From: Chrysomallon squamiferum
Taxonomy: Eukaryota; Mollusca; Gastropoda; Neomphalida; Peltospiridae
Direction of reading: 5' to 3'
DNA length: 64,000 bases
Assembly (NCBI GenBank): GCA_012295275.1
Contig: CM022670.1
Location: forward strand, 37,046,189 to 37,110,188
Made by a program: the position numbers and the translations under genes
Notes under the pieces: generated by a model
Databases searched by the model: none
Told to the model about the DNA's origin: nothing
Seen by the model: the letters and a program-made list of their open reading frames with translations, nothing else
Shown: piece by piece, positions 25,457 through 40,640 of the stretch
Numbering within the stretch: position 1 is the first letter of the stretch
Layout: every line of letters starts with the position of its first letter

Positions 25457-28400
25457 CAGTAAATGAAGTATCTGGATAAACACTGACATGACATTCTATT
25501 CTTTCTGATAATTTTACAATGTGTCAGATTTTAAAAAGGATGTCATACTTACAGTACCTTATCACTGTTTACTAACTTCTTCTTTTTTTTTTAATATATA
25601 TAACTGTATAGCAACACTTGGTATTACTATAGGTTTGTGTTCTAAATCATTACCTTAAATGACTAATGCTATCAACAATTCTGATTTTAATCATTACTGA
25701 ACAAAATTATAATTTATATATACAACTAGCATTGATTACCCTTCTTACACCTAAAACATGATGTTCTTTACATTTACATTTGTTAAATTTTTCTAATTTT
25801 TTAGAATAATATACCAAATTTAGTTGAATAGTGAAATCAAAGATCTACTCAAAATCTTATTTCATAGTTTTGCATTTTACATCTTTGAATTTTAATCTGT
25901 TAATGACGACAAAGACAAACACACATTTAGATTTGTAAGGGCATTTTTATTTTTATTTCCATAAAAATACAATGTCATATTTACAATTCATGATTTTGTA
26001 CAGATCTCATTTCAATATACAACCCAAGTCAGGGTTGGAATGCTCTAAAACAATCCAAGGCTGTTAACACCAATATCTTAGCACCTGGCATGGTCATCAA
26101 CATTGCTGTCAATTTGATCCCAGAGAAATTACAAAGTGCAAAGAGACGCACCATCACAACATCTCTCCAACTGGAACAGGGTCTCACACTAAACAACACA
26201 ATTTAGGTGGAAATACTCATATATAAAATACTTATGGTGGCCACCACCATAATGAAACAGCCATGGCATAAATTAATTTCTTAATTTCTCTACAGCTTAG
26301 TAGAATCATTCAGGGCACAGTGTGCTCCAGCACAGAATAACAAAATCTATATATTTACACATTGTTTTGAAATGTAAATTCATTCCCCCACCCACAGATA
26401 GAGAAAAAAATTATCTTCTATCCTGGGAATTACTTCCAAAAGTTCTCCCATTTTATAAAATCTTTCAAAATATTTCATTAAAACATTTTATTATTCCAGT
26501 TCATTATATTAAAAATAATAATTTGATTAGTCTGATGAACACATGAATACAATATTGACATAGTTAACAAAAAAAAATGCCCCAAAAAGTAATTTGTTAC
26601 AGTATTAATTATACAGACAATATTTTATCCGAAAATTTAGATTTCATTAATTCGTAACAGTATTTTAAAAACAGTAAATATATTAATTAATGTGAGACAC
26701 TGGTAAATTCCTTTTACATATATATATATATATACTGAAAAACAAGTCTAAAAATATTTTTAAAGAATGGTCTGCAAAATTATTTTGACAACAGCTCTTT
26801 AATAAGTTAAAAAAACGGACATCATATAGGCATAAGTTTTCCCATAGCTGAGTTCGTGTGTCCCCTACTGACAGATGATTACTGCATTTACACTTTGTCA
26901 GTCTCAAATTCAAAACTATTTTTAAGTACCATGCCTAGTTTGCACTGCAACTGGTACTTGTTGTATATATCTGATAGACAAACTTAGAAAAGTTTTTTCA
27001 ATTTTTTTTTTTAATGTATATACAGATTATCATTCAACTTATAATGGTATTTGCAAGTACAAAATCATTGTTTCAGACAATAATCTTACAATACTGATAA
27101 ATACTATACTGTAAAAACATAGGTTAATTTAGCTGAAATAATTCTGTCTGTTAATAGTTCTTTTTCTAAAAAAAGCTGATGCTGAATGTATATAATAATT
27201 AAACATTATTGTTATCTAAAAGGCAGAACAAGACTAAGCCAAAAAATTAGTTTTACAATTCTAGTTGATTTTAAACTAGGTTTCCAACAGACATTTCATT
27301 TAAATTCTATATTTGCCTCAAATTCTTTATTCTTATTCGGAGCACTAAACATGGATGTGTATGAATAATAAACAGAAAGAAAAACAGTGTGGGGGAAAAA
27401 GTCATCAAAATGTGGTTTCTGTTGATGTATGTTTTCTTCTGTCAATGAGTTATTTATTAATTATATTTTCTGTTTTATTTACTTGCTAATGTGTTAGTCA
27501 TATTATGTTTCTGCCTTTTAAAACTTAAATTCTGATGGTATTAAACAAAAATTAAAGTTAGTGATCTATTTGACAATTCAATTTTTAAAGTCGTTACAAA
27601 CTTTCATATGTAGTTAAATTTTATATAAGAAAACTAACTCACTCCAGTGAAATGAATCCAATATTTAATCTGAAATTTGTTCCTGAAAATGGGAAAGCTG
27701 TTTCAGAAAATGATAAAGGTAGGGTTTCCACCAGTTTAAAATGGAAAGTAAATTCTCCAGTACTTTACGTTTGAAAACTAACCTCTATTGAAATATTATA
27801 AAAAGCCAATAATGTTTAGACCAATTTTAAAAAGAAAACAAAAGAACAAACAAAAATCCAATGACATTTTGTTTTTGTTATTTTGAGGTGGTTGAACCAT
27901 ATATTTAACAGTAAATACGTCTGGTGAAAACCCTGTGTTTAAGTCTTTTAAGCATCTTGACAAAAAAAGTTACTTAAAAGATGGTTGACATTTTTCAGTT
28001 CTAAGCACTGTTTGCCAGAGACAATGCACCAAACTGTGAACAAAGAAATGGGAATGGATGAATAAAACGGATGACTTTATTTACAATATGGTATGTACAA
28101 ATAAATCTCATGACAGGCATGTTTGTGCTGAAGTTCAAGTGACTCAGCAAGTGTACAAAATCCTTTTGACCTTCCTTTTTGGGGTAATGAAAAAACTATG
28201 TGGATTACACTTTTATTACTTGCCGTTTGTATTATACCCTTTGAAATTCATTTTACATTATTTTCAACATAACAAATTCTGAGAAAAAAAAATCTGAAAA
28301 AAAAAAAAAAAAAAAAAAAATAAAAGTCCTTTACAGTCATTCCCAATTGTATGAAAACAGTACTTAAATTTTGTTCATGTAACAATGTTGTCTAATTCTG

Positions 28401-30635
28401 TGAAACAAAAATCTATTCTCTATTCTCCCTAATTTTATTTTTAAATTTTTTTTTTTATTTGATGTGGGCATCCTAACTGAATTTCAGCTATGTCTGAATT
28501 ATCTTTTTCTTACAATATTTCTTTTTGAAAAATAAAAATAATAATCATTATGTTTACAATACATCAGTATATTATTAAAGATGTGACAGTGGAATGTAAA
28601 TGAAAACATTTTTTTTAATGGAAAAGCTATTCCATTCACAATGAAGTCCCCCCTGAACAGAAGAAAACAAAGTATCAGAAAATATTTTTCTATTAACTAG
28701 ATAAATTTCCTGTCTAGATACAAGAAATAATGTCAAATGACATCTAATTTTATTTCCTAATATTTCCCCTCATGTTTCTGTATTCTTCACACATAAAAAT
28801 ACGTAACAGTTACATTTATTCTATCTTTTATGAGATTTACAAATCATAGGAGAACATTATTGACTGAAATGAGAAATGTAATTCATGTGTTGTAACTTGA
28901 CATGTTTAGTTAAAAATGCTGCATGTTATTGAGCACATAAAATTTTCAAAAATACACTAAAGTCTCACCTTTTTGTAAACAGCCCAGTGTCATGCTAATT
29001 TTTGTCTCTGTGTATTACTGATATGTAAAAAGTAAAGCACTGGGCCTAAGAAAAACAGACTTGAATGATTCTTACAGCAGAACACAACAATATAATTCTG
29101 TCATTTAATTTATGTTATTTTTCAAAGACTTTCAACATCACTCAATAATTCAATAGCTTCAGATTTTTGTTAAATATTTTATATGAATGTAATTAAAAAA
29201 AAAAAAAAAAAAAAAAAATGTAAAACCAACATTTGAGTTACTGGAGATTTGTTCATCTCTTAATCCCCCAAAACCCCTGAAATATTATAAATTATAATAT
29301 GTCATGGACTTAAAAAAAATAAAATAAAAAATAAAACACAGCATCACAATGGATACAGATATTAATTAACTAGAAGTGCAGCCTACTTTATGGCCATCAA
29401 GGCCAACTTCAATCATCAATAAGAATGCTTTAAAGAAATTCTGTGACCATATGCACAATGTCAACCAAAACTGAATTCAGAATTATTCTGTAAATTTCTG
29501 AAATCACAAAGTAATTCTTTTTAAAAAAAATTTATTAAGTGGTGAGGTGGGAAGGATTTGTGAAAATGTTTCCTTTGTTTCAATGAGCATTATCATGCAA
29601 AAAGTCTCACTGAACTTATAACAGTAATCATTAAATGTAAGTATTAATATAAGACAAAGGATGGCACTGCCACCAACTATTTGTGTGAATGTGAAATTAC
29701 TTCATATTACTTGCCCAGTTTTGAAAAAAGGTTTTGGAAATTTAAAATAATAAAATTAATTCTTACATCTCTTCATTGTCAACAAAAATAAAATCATCTA
29801 TAAATACTGAATGCTGCAAAACAATTTGTTAATGATAACACTTTTGTTCTGATCTAACTTTTCTTTTGCTGAAAATGTGGGTGGATCACATAATCATATA
29901 TTCTAAAATTATCTTAATGAAACCAAAGCTATATTCCCATAAAGGTTATTTGTAAAAAATAGAGATAAACTCCTAACAAATCATGATTGTACAGAATAAT
30001 TTTATTTTTAAAACAGTTCTCAATCATTAGAACTAAATATTGCAAAATAATTTGGTCTTTTCAAAACAGTTTTCTTTGGAACGTGGTTATAAAAGAAACA
30101 AAAACTCTCATCATGCCAGGTAATTTCACTCTTTTCAATTTTACCAATGATTGAATTATAGGGAATCTACTTCATTTCTAACCATGGATGTCACTGATGA
30201 AATTATCAATGGACGGACAAGAAAAAAAAAAAAAATAATTGTCTCTATCCTTTTGCGTAACTTTTTAAGAATATGTAAAAATAAAATTCTGACAATCTGA
30301 AACAACCGTAAAGGCAGAATACGTGGAGAAAAAAAAAAAAAAAAATGAAAAAAATTTCTTAACAATTTTAAAAACCCACAGCTCATTTCCCAAATCACTG
30401 CTACACAAAGAAGATATGAAAAGCAAGCAAGTTCCTTTATCAATGTAATGAAGTCACAGAATCATTTCTGAACATGGGATTACTATTTGGTCACTAAAGC
30501 ACACTGAGATCTTTCTGAAGTCAACTCGATGGCCAAAATATACACAAGAGCTGTCTGGACTTATAATTCAGGTTCTAAAGATGCTGCCTTACATAAAACG
30601 CCAGACTGCACTTGCTGTGTGTGATTACTCAGCTG
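25457..30635. other. Long stretch without coding exons, probably mostly PAN3 3' UTR
   Basis: Only short chance ORFs occur. Unlike other intergenic parts of the window it is nearly free of trinucleotide microsatellites, apart from homopolymers (A runs at about 28297-28321 and 29191-29215). On the minus strand a tandem AATAAAAATAAA signal lies at about 25947-25960, which would give PAN3 a 3' UTR near 4.7 kb. That is inference from absence of exons and position. Confidence 0.4.
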
Positions 30636-33600
30636 CTAAGAGTAGTTTGCCTGATGAGCAACATTCAACAGCTCGGAGAAAGCACTCTGGAAACATCTTT
30701 TGATTTCCGCGTACGACACAACTAGAACAACTTGCTCATCACGAGACATCAGGCAAATCTTTTCAGGGACGCCTGCATCAAGCTGCAAAATACACAATTA
30801 AAATTCTATTTCAACACAGACAATCATGTATCATCATGTGTACATATATACATGCAGAAATAATATATTTACTTAATTTCTCAATAAGAACAATTTACAA
30901 ACAGAATGAACTAAGTCTTCATTTACAAATGTAACAAAAGAAACCCAATAAAAATAAAATTTAAATATTAAGTAAAATGCTGACGACATCATTCAACCAT
31001 TTATATAGTATTTTTTGTCAGACAAATGATAAATGTGCAGATTTCAATACATGGAATTTGATCCATTTTTTTATGTAACAAGAAAAAAGATAAGGAAAAA
31101 CGATAAGGAAAAAAGAAAGAATCCGTTTCTCTTTTTAAAAATACAGTTTCGTCAGCCAGGGTGAATGCATTCAATAAATGAATAAATGAGATGCGCTTGC
31201 TTTAGTTTAAGATATCTAAGTAACTGCAATCAAAGTGCAGTAGGTGTGCTGTCAGTTTGCAACTGAAGTTAACAGTGCTAGGAAATTTCTGAATGAAGAT
31301 ATCACAACTGACCTTATTCATGCACTGCACAATATGTGCCATGTCAATCCAGGGTGCTCCATTCTCATCAACTTGATGAAAGAGATAATCTCTGAACAGC
31401 TTTAGAATGTACCGGTCTCCAGTCTCAGTCCAACTCTGATCCATGTTGAATCTGCAACAAAGTGAAGTGTTTTAAAACAAGCTGAAGTTTACAACGATTA
31501 TTGATTAATTAATTCATTTTTTTTCTATTTTTATTTAAATACTTTTGGCATAAAGCTATTATTTAAGTTAATATTTTAAAACATTTAACATTAATACTCA
31601 TTAAACCAATCAAATGGACAAAATCTTCATGGTATACCACAAAATAATTCCAAACCCACAGAAGTAAATGTAATTAAGTTTTTAACAAATGAGTAAGTAC
31701 AACATTATTCAATTCTGTTGGTAAGAAAGATCATTTTTATGTTATCAATAATTTTTCTTAGTTAATTAACTTACTCTGGTCTTTCATTTACTGAACCAAG
31801 TTTACACAGTAGTCGAAGCAACCGACCATTTTCAACTTCCTAGATGAAAAAAGAAAAAAAGAAATAAAAATGTAAATTATGTGAAATATTAATGAAATAC
31901 TGTTATGTGCATTTGTATGTTAATGTTGAATAAAAAATTATACATGCTGTTTATTAATGACTGAAATTAAATGATACCTTGCCAAGTTCATTTTCCAAAA
32001 CATCACTTCTGAGCTGGGCAGCATCAAGCTGTGTGAAAAATCTTGCACCTATCATTGGCATCACATCATTAATACTTCTAGGTCGGTTCTGATTTGTAAG
32101 CAAATACCTGAAAATAATCCCAGTTTTAATTTATTTATGCAATAAATAAATAATGACTGATAATAAAGAATGTGGAAAGATAATGTCTATAGCAATTTTG
32201 TACAAACATGTTTCTAATATAAGACACATCATGGCAAAGACAATATCTGCATCTCTGATTTTTTTTTTTTTTATTTTTTTATGAGACTAAGAATTTGGAT
32301 TAAAACTTGTAAAAATTTAAGAAAAATAAATATAATAAAATAAAATTAGTCTATAATGTGTCGCATTATACAGCATTTAAAATACCCTGTCCTATGTGAC
32401 AACAAAGAAAAAAATAGTGTGAAAAAAGGTTAATAGTTAATTATTTTGTTCAGACTAGGGCACATGTAAATTAAAAATACCATGACTCTAAATCAAAATA
32501 TTAAAGAATTTTTTTTTTTTAATTTTTTTTTTTTTTCAGAATATTTACAATATAATTATTATACTAACAAAATAAGATTTTTCAAGTCTGGGGAGTAGTT
32601 CCGAGTGATGAGGTCCATGGCTGCTGTAAGCTGATCTCTCTGAACACTAAGCACACTGTTACATGCCAGAGCAAGACAAACCTTCCCAAGAGCCACCAGA
32701 TCCTCTTGCTGTAAAACAAAATAATATATAAATCCCTTTTCAGAATACTGTCTTTTTTCCCTTGATAAATTACTTGTTTTTATATTAGTAAGAAACAATT
32801 AGTATGTTTAATTTGAATTTTTTGTCTGGGAGATGAGAAACCACTTATTCAGTTCAGGTATCTTTTTATAAGGAAAAAAAAAAATGATGAGAGGAAAACT
32901 GATTATTAATAAATATTTTTGAATTTAACAAAATAATAAAAGTGAAAAGTTCACCAATAAACCTTGCAAAATTAGAATTTCAGTGTTTTTAACATTTAAC
33001 TTTCTTGAGCTGAAATCTTGCAAGATAAACAGACCTGAAAAGTTTACAGAAAGAATATTTATAATTTCAATGTACCTGATAGTGCTGCATTACTGCCAGT
33101 GGATTTGTTTTACTGTTGTCAAATGTCAACACGTCTATGATTCCGACAGAATTCAATCTCAATCTGAAAATAAAACCATTAAGAAATTATTTATTATTAT
33201 TTTAATTTTATTTATCCAAAGGCATACACAATCAGCAGTATTTTCAATGGTGAACAGAATAATTAAAGTGTATACAAACGACAATAAAGAAAACAGTCAT
33301 TACAGACATTTTGTGGATGGAAACTTAGATCACATATTATTTAGTATATACAGATTCATACACAAGTTGTACAGTTTTCTTTGTTTTAAATCACCTCGAT
33401 TTGTTACAGATAAGAATTTTTGATGGCTCCAATATCCTATATGCAAGCCCAGCTGCATGAATGGCACGAAGAGCAGAACTGAGTTGAACCACGTAAGTCC
33501 AGATCAAACTTTCTGGCAGCAGTTCCGTGTGTGGGTTTGAACTGTTAACAACCGAGTTGGTTATGCCTAAAAATAAGAATTATTATATTTCAAACAAGTG

Positions 33601-36600
33601 ATTATATAAATTAAAAAAAATAAACTATCATCACACTGGTTTAGATTTAACTGTTCTTTAAACAATATAAAACCATTATTTGATTTTTCATACGAGAATA
33701 ACATGACTGAACAGTTCTTTTGTGCTTTCTTTTAAAAATTATTATGTTATAAAATATACAAATATTTAAAAGAGGTATGAAATTAAGAGAAATGCAAAAC
33801 CTTTAGGAACAGTGCTTTGTCTGGAATTTGGTTCAGGGTTAAATCCGTTGACTTGTGCAGGATGAAGAAAATGTCTAGACATCAATGTTTCTGCTCCAGG
33901 GTGGTAATCATACACAAATACAATTGCTAAAAAGAAGAAAAAGAAAAAAAAAAGTTTAAATAAAATGGTTGTATTTGCATCAAAATTTCAAATATTAGTT
34001 ATTTATTACTTTTACCAGATAGCAGAAATAAATAAACTGATAATCGGAATAATATCACTAAATGGCACGTAACAGCTCTTTCAAATTATTTCCACTGCAA
34101 TTTTAAAACAACACTGACCTCTGACGATTATTTTAAAATGTAAAACAAACTTACAGCTATCACCAAATGCTTTTGTTGTGAACACTTCTCTTAACTGAAC
34201 AATATTTGGGTGATACATTTTTCTCCACATGTCAATTAACGGCATACATTTTGTGTTGGCCAGTCGGTATCCTGAAATTGTAATGATTGTTACGAGTGCA
34301 TTTAGTGACAGTCTGAAAAACACAACACATGCACATCTGTAGTGCCATCTAATCTGAGAATCAAACTGATAAACAGATAAAAAAAAAAAAATTATTCAGA
34401 GAGGAACTAAAGTAAAATATGTAGTTTTCAAATGTTTTTGTATAATCAATGGATTTTTTAATATTTATTTTAACAAAGAATGCATTAGCTATTTTACAAA
34501 AGTGATTAAGTGACAATGAAAAAGAGAAAAATCTTAGTCATTTTAACATTTCAGTTATAGTTCTGTTATTTTTACAAAAATGAATATTGGGGGAGCTTTT
34601 ACTGTCAGGCATGAAGAATAAGAGAAAAGCCAGTAACTAACCTTGTATTCTTCTGATACAGTAAATCAAGCCGTCTTTTGTATTAACAGCTTTGTAACAC
34701 ATAGTTGGGTAGTGAAAGGTGTTTGACTTTTGAATCATGCTGGTTGGCGGTTCCAGTGGAAACAGGTTATTGTAATGGTCCATTTCAGCAGGAATATCTT
34801 TAATAGACCAGTCAAAATTAAAATCTACATTTACACACAGAGTACAAGCTAAAATCAAATTATTAATTTATAATGTAAACAGCAAAAGTTTCTTAAATGA
34901 AATGATTTTTAAAATTTTTATGCTGTTTTCTAAGAAACTCAGGATATATTGTAAAAAGAAAAATTAAAAAAAACAAAGCAACATGTCACTATACTGTAAT
35001 ATTTTGTAATAAGTATCTGCAAGTAACAAACCTGAATTCTGAGAGTGGTCAATTTGTGCCAGACTGAGAGAATGTTTGTTTAATACATCCTACAAAACAA
35101 AACAAAACAAAATTAATACTGGATGAAAATTTTAAATTGCCAAATTTCTGATATTCATCATCTGTTTGTTATCATTTGATTAAAATATGATAAAATATTT
35201 TTAAAGTATTCTTGTATGATGTTATATTGCAAATAAACATTCATTCATGTTTTACAGAACACGGAGGATCTCACCATTTTTAATTCATCCGGCATAAAAA
35301 ACTGTGGCATGTTGACCTTGACCTTCATATGAGCAATGTGGGGAGGCACCCCTGGATACACGGAGAAATTAGGCAACTGCTGAAAGTAAGTGAAAAAGTG
35401 AAAATAACGATTCTTGTCATTTATTCTGCTTTACAAAACTTAGCCGTTCAGAAAATCGTTAGCAAAATTTCATAATTTTAATGCATATCTATATGGATAA
35501 TATAATAAATTAAAACATTTACCAGTTTAATTGGCAAAAATGAAAATTAAATTAGATTTCATTATTCATATTTAACACTCACCACGCCTTCATACTGTGG
35601 ATTAAAATCATCAGGATGGTAAAAATAAGTTGTGCCTCCAACATTTTCCTGTATGAAAAACAAATGTATGGTATGCACCATGTAATCTACAGCCCTTAAC
35701 GTTCTAAGATTATATTAAAGTTAAATTTATTCTTTTAAATTAAACTCATAAATTTTCCATAAACAGACTATTACAATGCAGATAACAACCAGTTCTGAAA
35801 ACACGACTTAGCAACGTTAGCTATGTTAAAAAGAGGTCATTGAAATGTAGATAATAATGTCAGATTTACTCATTTTTAAAAAATAAATGCTGGAAATTAT
35901 TTGACCAAAATATTTACTTAGTGCAGGTTTTAAATTATAAAAGAAGAATGCAAATCCAGCCATAAAATGTATGCAAATAAATATTCTGAAAAATAAATAC
36001 AGATTTTAACATCTTCATAAATAACAAAAATTTAAAAGGCTAAATAGGCAATAGGGGGAAAAGGTTTTATTATTATTTGTAAAAAGCAACTAGTAATCAT
36101 ACACAAACATATGCAATTGTCTGTGGCATTCAGAAACTTAGAGGAGTCTACTACATTACTTTTAATTATTCTCCGACAACTTTTTGGGGGCCATGGTCTA
36201 CACATGATCAGTTCTCATTTGTAAACTGTTGACTGCAGCCATAGAAAATGCTATGAACACCATTTTGTTTTGAAACACACTTTTTTGTTGCAATCAATTT
36301 TTTCTGAACGGATTGGATAGTACATAAAATGATTTTTAAAAATAAATAATGCAGTCGATATTTAAAAAAAAAAAAGAGTCAAAGACAAATACCTGAAGGG
36401 TGCCATCACTGTCCTTCTGAGGTATGGTTGTCTGTCTAAGTGGTGTGGCTGGTGACGATGTTCGTCTCAACATCAGAGGAGATCCTGCTGGTGATATTCC
36501 AGGACTGTGGTTTGGACTGGCATGCGAGTACACAACATCTGAAATTTTAAAACAACTTATAAACATTTTTTTTTTTTGGCTACCAAAATACTTTCAATAC

Positions 36601-39600
36601 ATTAACGCTCCTCAAAAAATAAAAACATTTGTGAAGAGTTGAAGTACTAAAATAGTTGTCTGATTTGTGTATGTTTACAGGATTTGGGATTTGCATGAGT
36701 GTGTACTTGTAAAGGTAATTTCACACTTGTATTTCTGTTAAATTTATATTATGCAGTAACTTCTAATCATGTAAAAGCATAAAATACAAAACATGTACAC
36801 GTATATGTATATGAACAAATGTTTTACAAATTTCAGCAACTTCAACTGAAATAAAACAATATTATGAGAAACACTATTCCATTATTCTTAAGTGTATATG
36901 TATGCTATAATATTCAGCACATTTAGAAGAATTGAATAACTGAGCCATTATTTTTTTAAATAATTATTTAATTTATTAATATGTTCTCTTGCCGAGAAGA
37001 ATATATCAATATGTTTTAACAGTGTGTAAGAAACAAACAGTCAAAAAAGATAAATTCAAGCTACCACACAACTTTTAACAGCTTACAAATTCAATATATT
37101 TATATTTCAGTTATGTGGTCCATCTTTCTCTGTAAAGAGAGTAACTGTTATAACGTTCTGCTAAAGGTAAAGACCACAAGAGGAAGGAGAAACAGTATTT
37201 AATGTGTTTCAAAAAAAACAGGTTGTGAAAGGACAAATATGAGAATATCTCACTTGTGTTGGCAATATGACTTGTGCTTTGAATGGATGATGGCAAGTTG
37301 GAAGAGTTGTACACGGAAGAGTAAGATGAAAACGAAGGTGTGCTTGAACTGTGAGACAACGATGCAGCTTGCTTGATCAAGTCAGTAGCAGGATTCTGAA
37401 GGACAAACATTACTTTTATTACAGGCATGAAAATCAAAAACATAAATAATCAAGAAATATATATATATATATAACATGTATAATAATTAAAGAATTATAA
37501 TTTAAATACTTTTTGAAAAGCAAGCAAAACATCTTGTAATGTCTCACATAGATGTTAAAGTCATTTGAAAATGTACTCGCTTAACAACTTTAAAAACATA
37601 TTTACTTTTCAAAACTACTAATTCTGCTTTGACACAATTACTTGATTTTGTTCAAAACTGAATAAATAACAAGTATCTCATTTTGTAACTGTCACAAATC
37701 AGTAAATCAGACAGATTTTTTAAAATGACACCTTTCATTATTCCACTAGTATCCATATAAACTAAATATATAATATATATATACACATAATAAATTTCAA
37801 GGTTCCTGTGGAGCTGGATTGTCTGAAAAATCCATGCAAATGTTTGTAAGCTACACACAAATAATCAACTGATGATAAATATCAATTACTGCTTAAGCCA
37901 CACATAATTATTAAAATTTAAATAAACATCTTGCAGACAACACTTTTTAAAAGTTAACACTATTAAAAAAAAAAGAAATGAATTATTATTTTTCAGTGGT
38001 CAAGAACTAACACTTTGATTTAAATATATTCTTAAATTTAAAAGAGTAATCAGAAAGTGTAATGGACTACTTATTTAACAATGTATTATTTATAAATTTA
38101 GCTGTACGAAAAATCCAATGTTAATTTAACATTCAGGAAATCCTTCACATATGCTTTTTAACTTGACAAATACTCTAACACAACATCAAATAAAAATGGC
38201 CAACGTTTGATTATTGTTGCACAACAATGATGTTTAAAGTAGCAATTACAACAATAGCACAATAGTAATAATAATACTATAAAAACACACTGAAGTATGA
38301 CCAAGCATGAGGGAATGTACTAATACCAACAATGAGAATAATGGAAGAACTTAGTTTCTGTGTTATTAGCTTACGATTTTAAATAATTAATATATGTTAG
38401 CCAAAAGGAAAACTGAATATACATATACATGTACAATGTACAGTCTCTCCTAATGATTACACTCACAGACAGTTTTCCTGGTATGGGTGCTCCAGCTAAG
38501 GTTAAAGCAGCAAAATCATTTGCCATGTTCTGGTCAATAACAGGTGGACCAGGTGCTGCATATAGCTTAGAATTCTGAGATAATGGTCCAAGATTACCAT
38601 TCCTTGACCGTGGCCTAGGTCTCTGCAAAAAGTTAACAAGTGTTTCATTATTTTTTATTCAATCAAATTTTAAAGTAATAATGGCACAGTCAAGCATTTT
38701 TCCAAGGGACTTTATCATTAATGTGTTTACTTTTGACGAGCAGCAAGGGAAAAAGCGTATTTTGCAAATATTTCGATTTGAAATAATAATATCTTATGAC
38801 TGATGATCTTTTCTTGTTAAATGTTTCATTTATTCCCTAAATAGACAAAACAAAACATAAATAAACACATTAAATAATAATATATATATACCATAATTTT
38901 TTTTTAGTTGCCGTTACACAGTAATATTTATCGTACATTTTTTCAAGCAACATTTGGAACATTGACCATTTTCAATTCAACAGGTATTACTTGTCACGTA
39001 CAAAGCCACAATAAACACAGCTAAGATCCCGGGAGGTGCACTTCTACCAACATGCATTAACGGACATAACAAAATAAAATAAAATACTACAACAAACCTT
39101 TCCTGCCACTGACAATGGCTGGAAATCTGGCATGGGTCCAACTGCATTAAATGTGGCATTAAAATACTGATCACCATTGTTTGGCAATGCTTCACCTAAG
39201 AAAAAGAAAAAGAACAATGTGCTGTTATGCCTGTACTGATTATCAATATGTTCAATTGTGCCTACATATCAAATCTGCTTTATTAGTTGAAGTGTATCAG
39301 AAGAGTAGTTTTGAGGTTTTTTATTGTTACAGTTTCCATGATTTAAAGTGCAATATGTGTAAAGAGCAAACTTTTTTAACTTCAAAATTGTTTCTGGCAA
39401 TTTTTTTTTAACAACAGAAGTTTGTAGCATGTAGCAATTCATGGCTACCCCACATTCCCTTCTTTCTTATGAAGATTTCAGTTCTCAGAGAGGAGAGAAG
39501 AAAAGAAAAAAAAAAAGATTAAAAAAAGATTAAAGTAATGAACCGATTAATGTTCTTTTATTTAACTATTCATTTTATACTTTAACCAAAGAAGAAGTAT

Positions 39601-40492
39601 TATGTTACTTGATAGAAAGATTAGACCTACAAACTGTATCTGATCCAGACACCCCAAAATCAGGTAGAAATGAAATTATAACACAAACTGAATGTGGTAT
39701 ACTGAAGTTTGTTACTTTGCATTTAACATTCACAATGTAATACTTTATATGTGCTACTTTAACTTCATCATTTAAATAAAAAGTTCAAAGCTGGATAGTT
39801 TTTCAATAAAACTGACATCACATTATTTGTGTAATTATATAATTCATTTATAAATTCATTCAGTTATATATGCAGCTCCTTTACAAATTAATGCAATCAT
39901 CAGTTTTGTATTTAAGATTATATTATGCAGCAAGAAATTACAATACTTAAAATAATTAAATATAAACAATAATTTGGCAAAACGCCAATACCTAGACTGA
40001 CTAAAATGCTACCATTACATAAATGTTTGGTGTAGAGTTTATATATATGAAAAAATAATTTAAAAAACCAAATAAATAAATAAAAATTAATAAAAACAAG
40101 TAAATATATAAAAATTGATAAAATGATAAATATCAGAAAAGAAAAACATGACCAAAATAAAATTATATAAACTCTGAATAATTAATCATTTAATTGTGCA
40201 TTCAGTATGCCTGTTGACAGCGATGTTGACCTAGATTTCAGTGCGAGAGTTCAAAACAGATGACACAGTAAATCACTAAACATTACTGTGATCGAGAAAA
40301 ATTGTATTACTCAGCCGATGTATAATTTATACCTTTGTTTTCGTTCGCGGCGGTAGGTCCATTAGAAAAAGAATTTTGGAGACCATGAGACTGATGAAGA
40401 AACTGACATTCATCACCGTAAATACATGAACCCGAACTCAAAAAATAGCGGCATAATGCAGGCTTTTTCCCAGGAGGCACTGCATTTGCCAT
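30636..40492 (-). CDS. PAN3: PAN2-PAN3 deadenylation complex subunit PAN3, 18 coding exons
   Basis: Regulatory pseudokinase subunit that recruits the PAN2 exonuclease to poly(A) tails in the cytoplasm. Coding exons from the start: 40492-40333, 39195-39098, 38622-38467, 37395-37254, 36538-36393, 35648-35583, 35379-35275, 35089-35032, 34848-34642, 34271-34155, 33926-33801, 33566-33395, 33163-33076, 32708-32569, 32107-31978, 31839-31775, 31451-31313, 30782-30636; 753 aa. A CCCH zinc finger sits at residues about 14-33 (C-x8-C-x5-C-x3-H). A Ser/Pro-rich low-complexity linker follows. The pseudokinase domain starts near FPLEPP and includes VFTTKAF and SLIWTYVVQLSSALR, with no HRD or DFG, as expected. 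The coiled-coil and C-terminal knob (GARFFTQLDAAQ, NERPE, SWTETGDRYILKLFRDYLFHQV, LDAGVPEKICLMSRDE) are complete. Exon 9 has two in-frame acceptors (34848 or 34797). No clear PABP-binding PAM2 motif was found. Confidence 0.95.
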
Positions 40493-40640
40493 TGTAAAAT
40501 AAGAATCTTCGTATCAGGTCGTCATTCACTTTGAATTCTGTATATGTCTTGTGTGATCTAATTTTGCAATTTCTTAATTATTTGCTTGTTTACAGATCAA
40601 ATCGTCTCTTAAAAACTAGAGCCAGTTCGGGTAAATATAT

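Noticed and set aside
32983-33423. 146-aa plus-strand ORF
   Set aside because: Antisense over PAN3 exon 13 and neighbouring intron, no family similarity.
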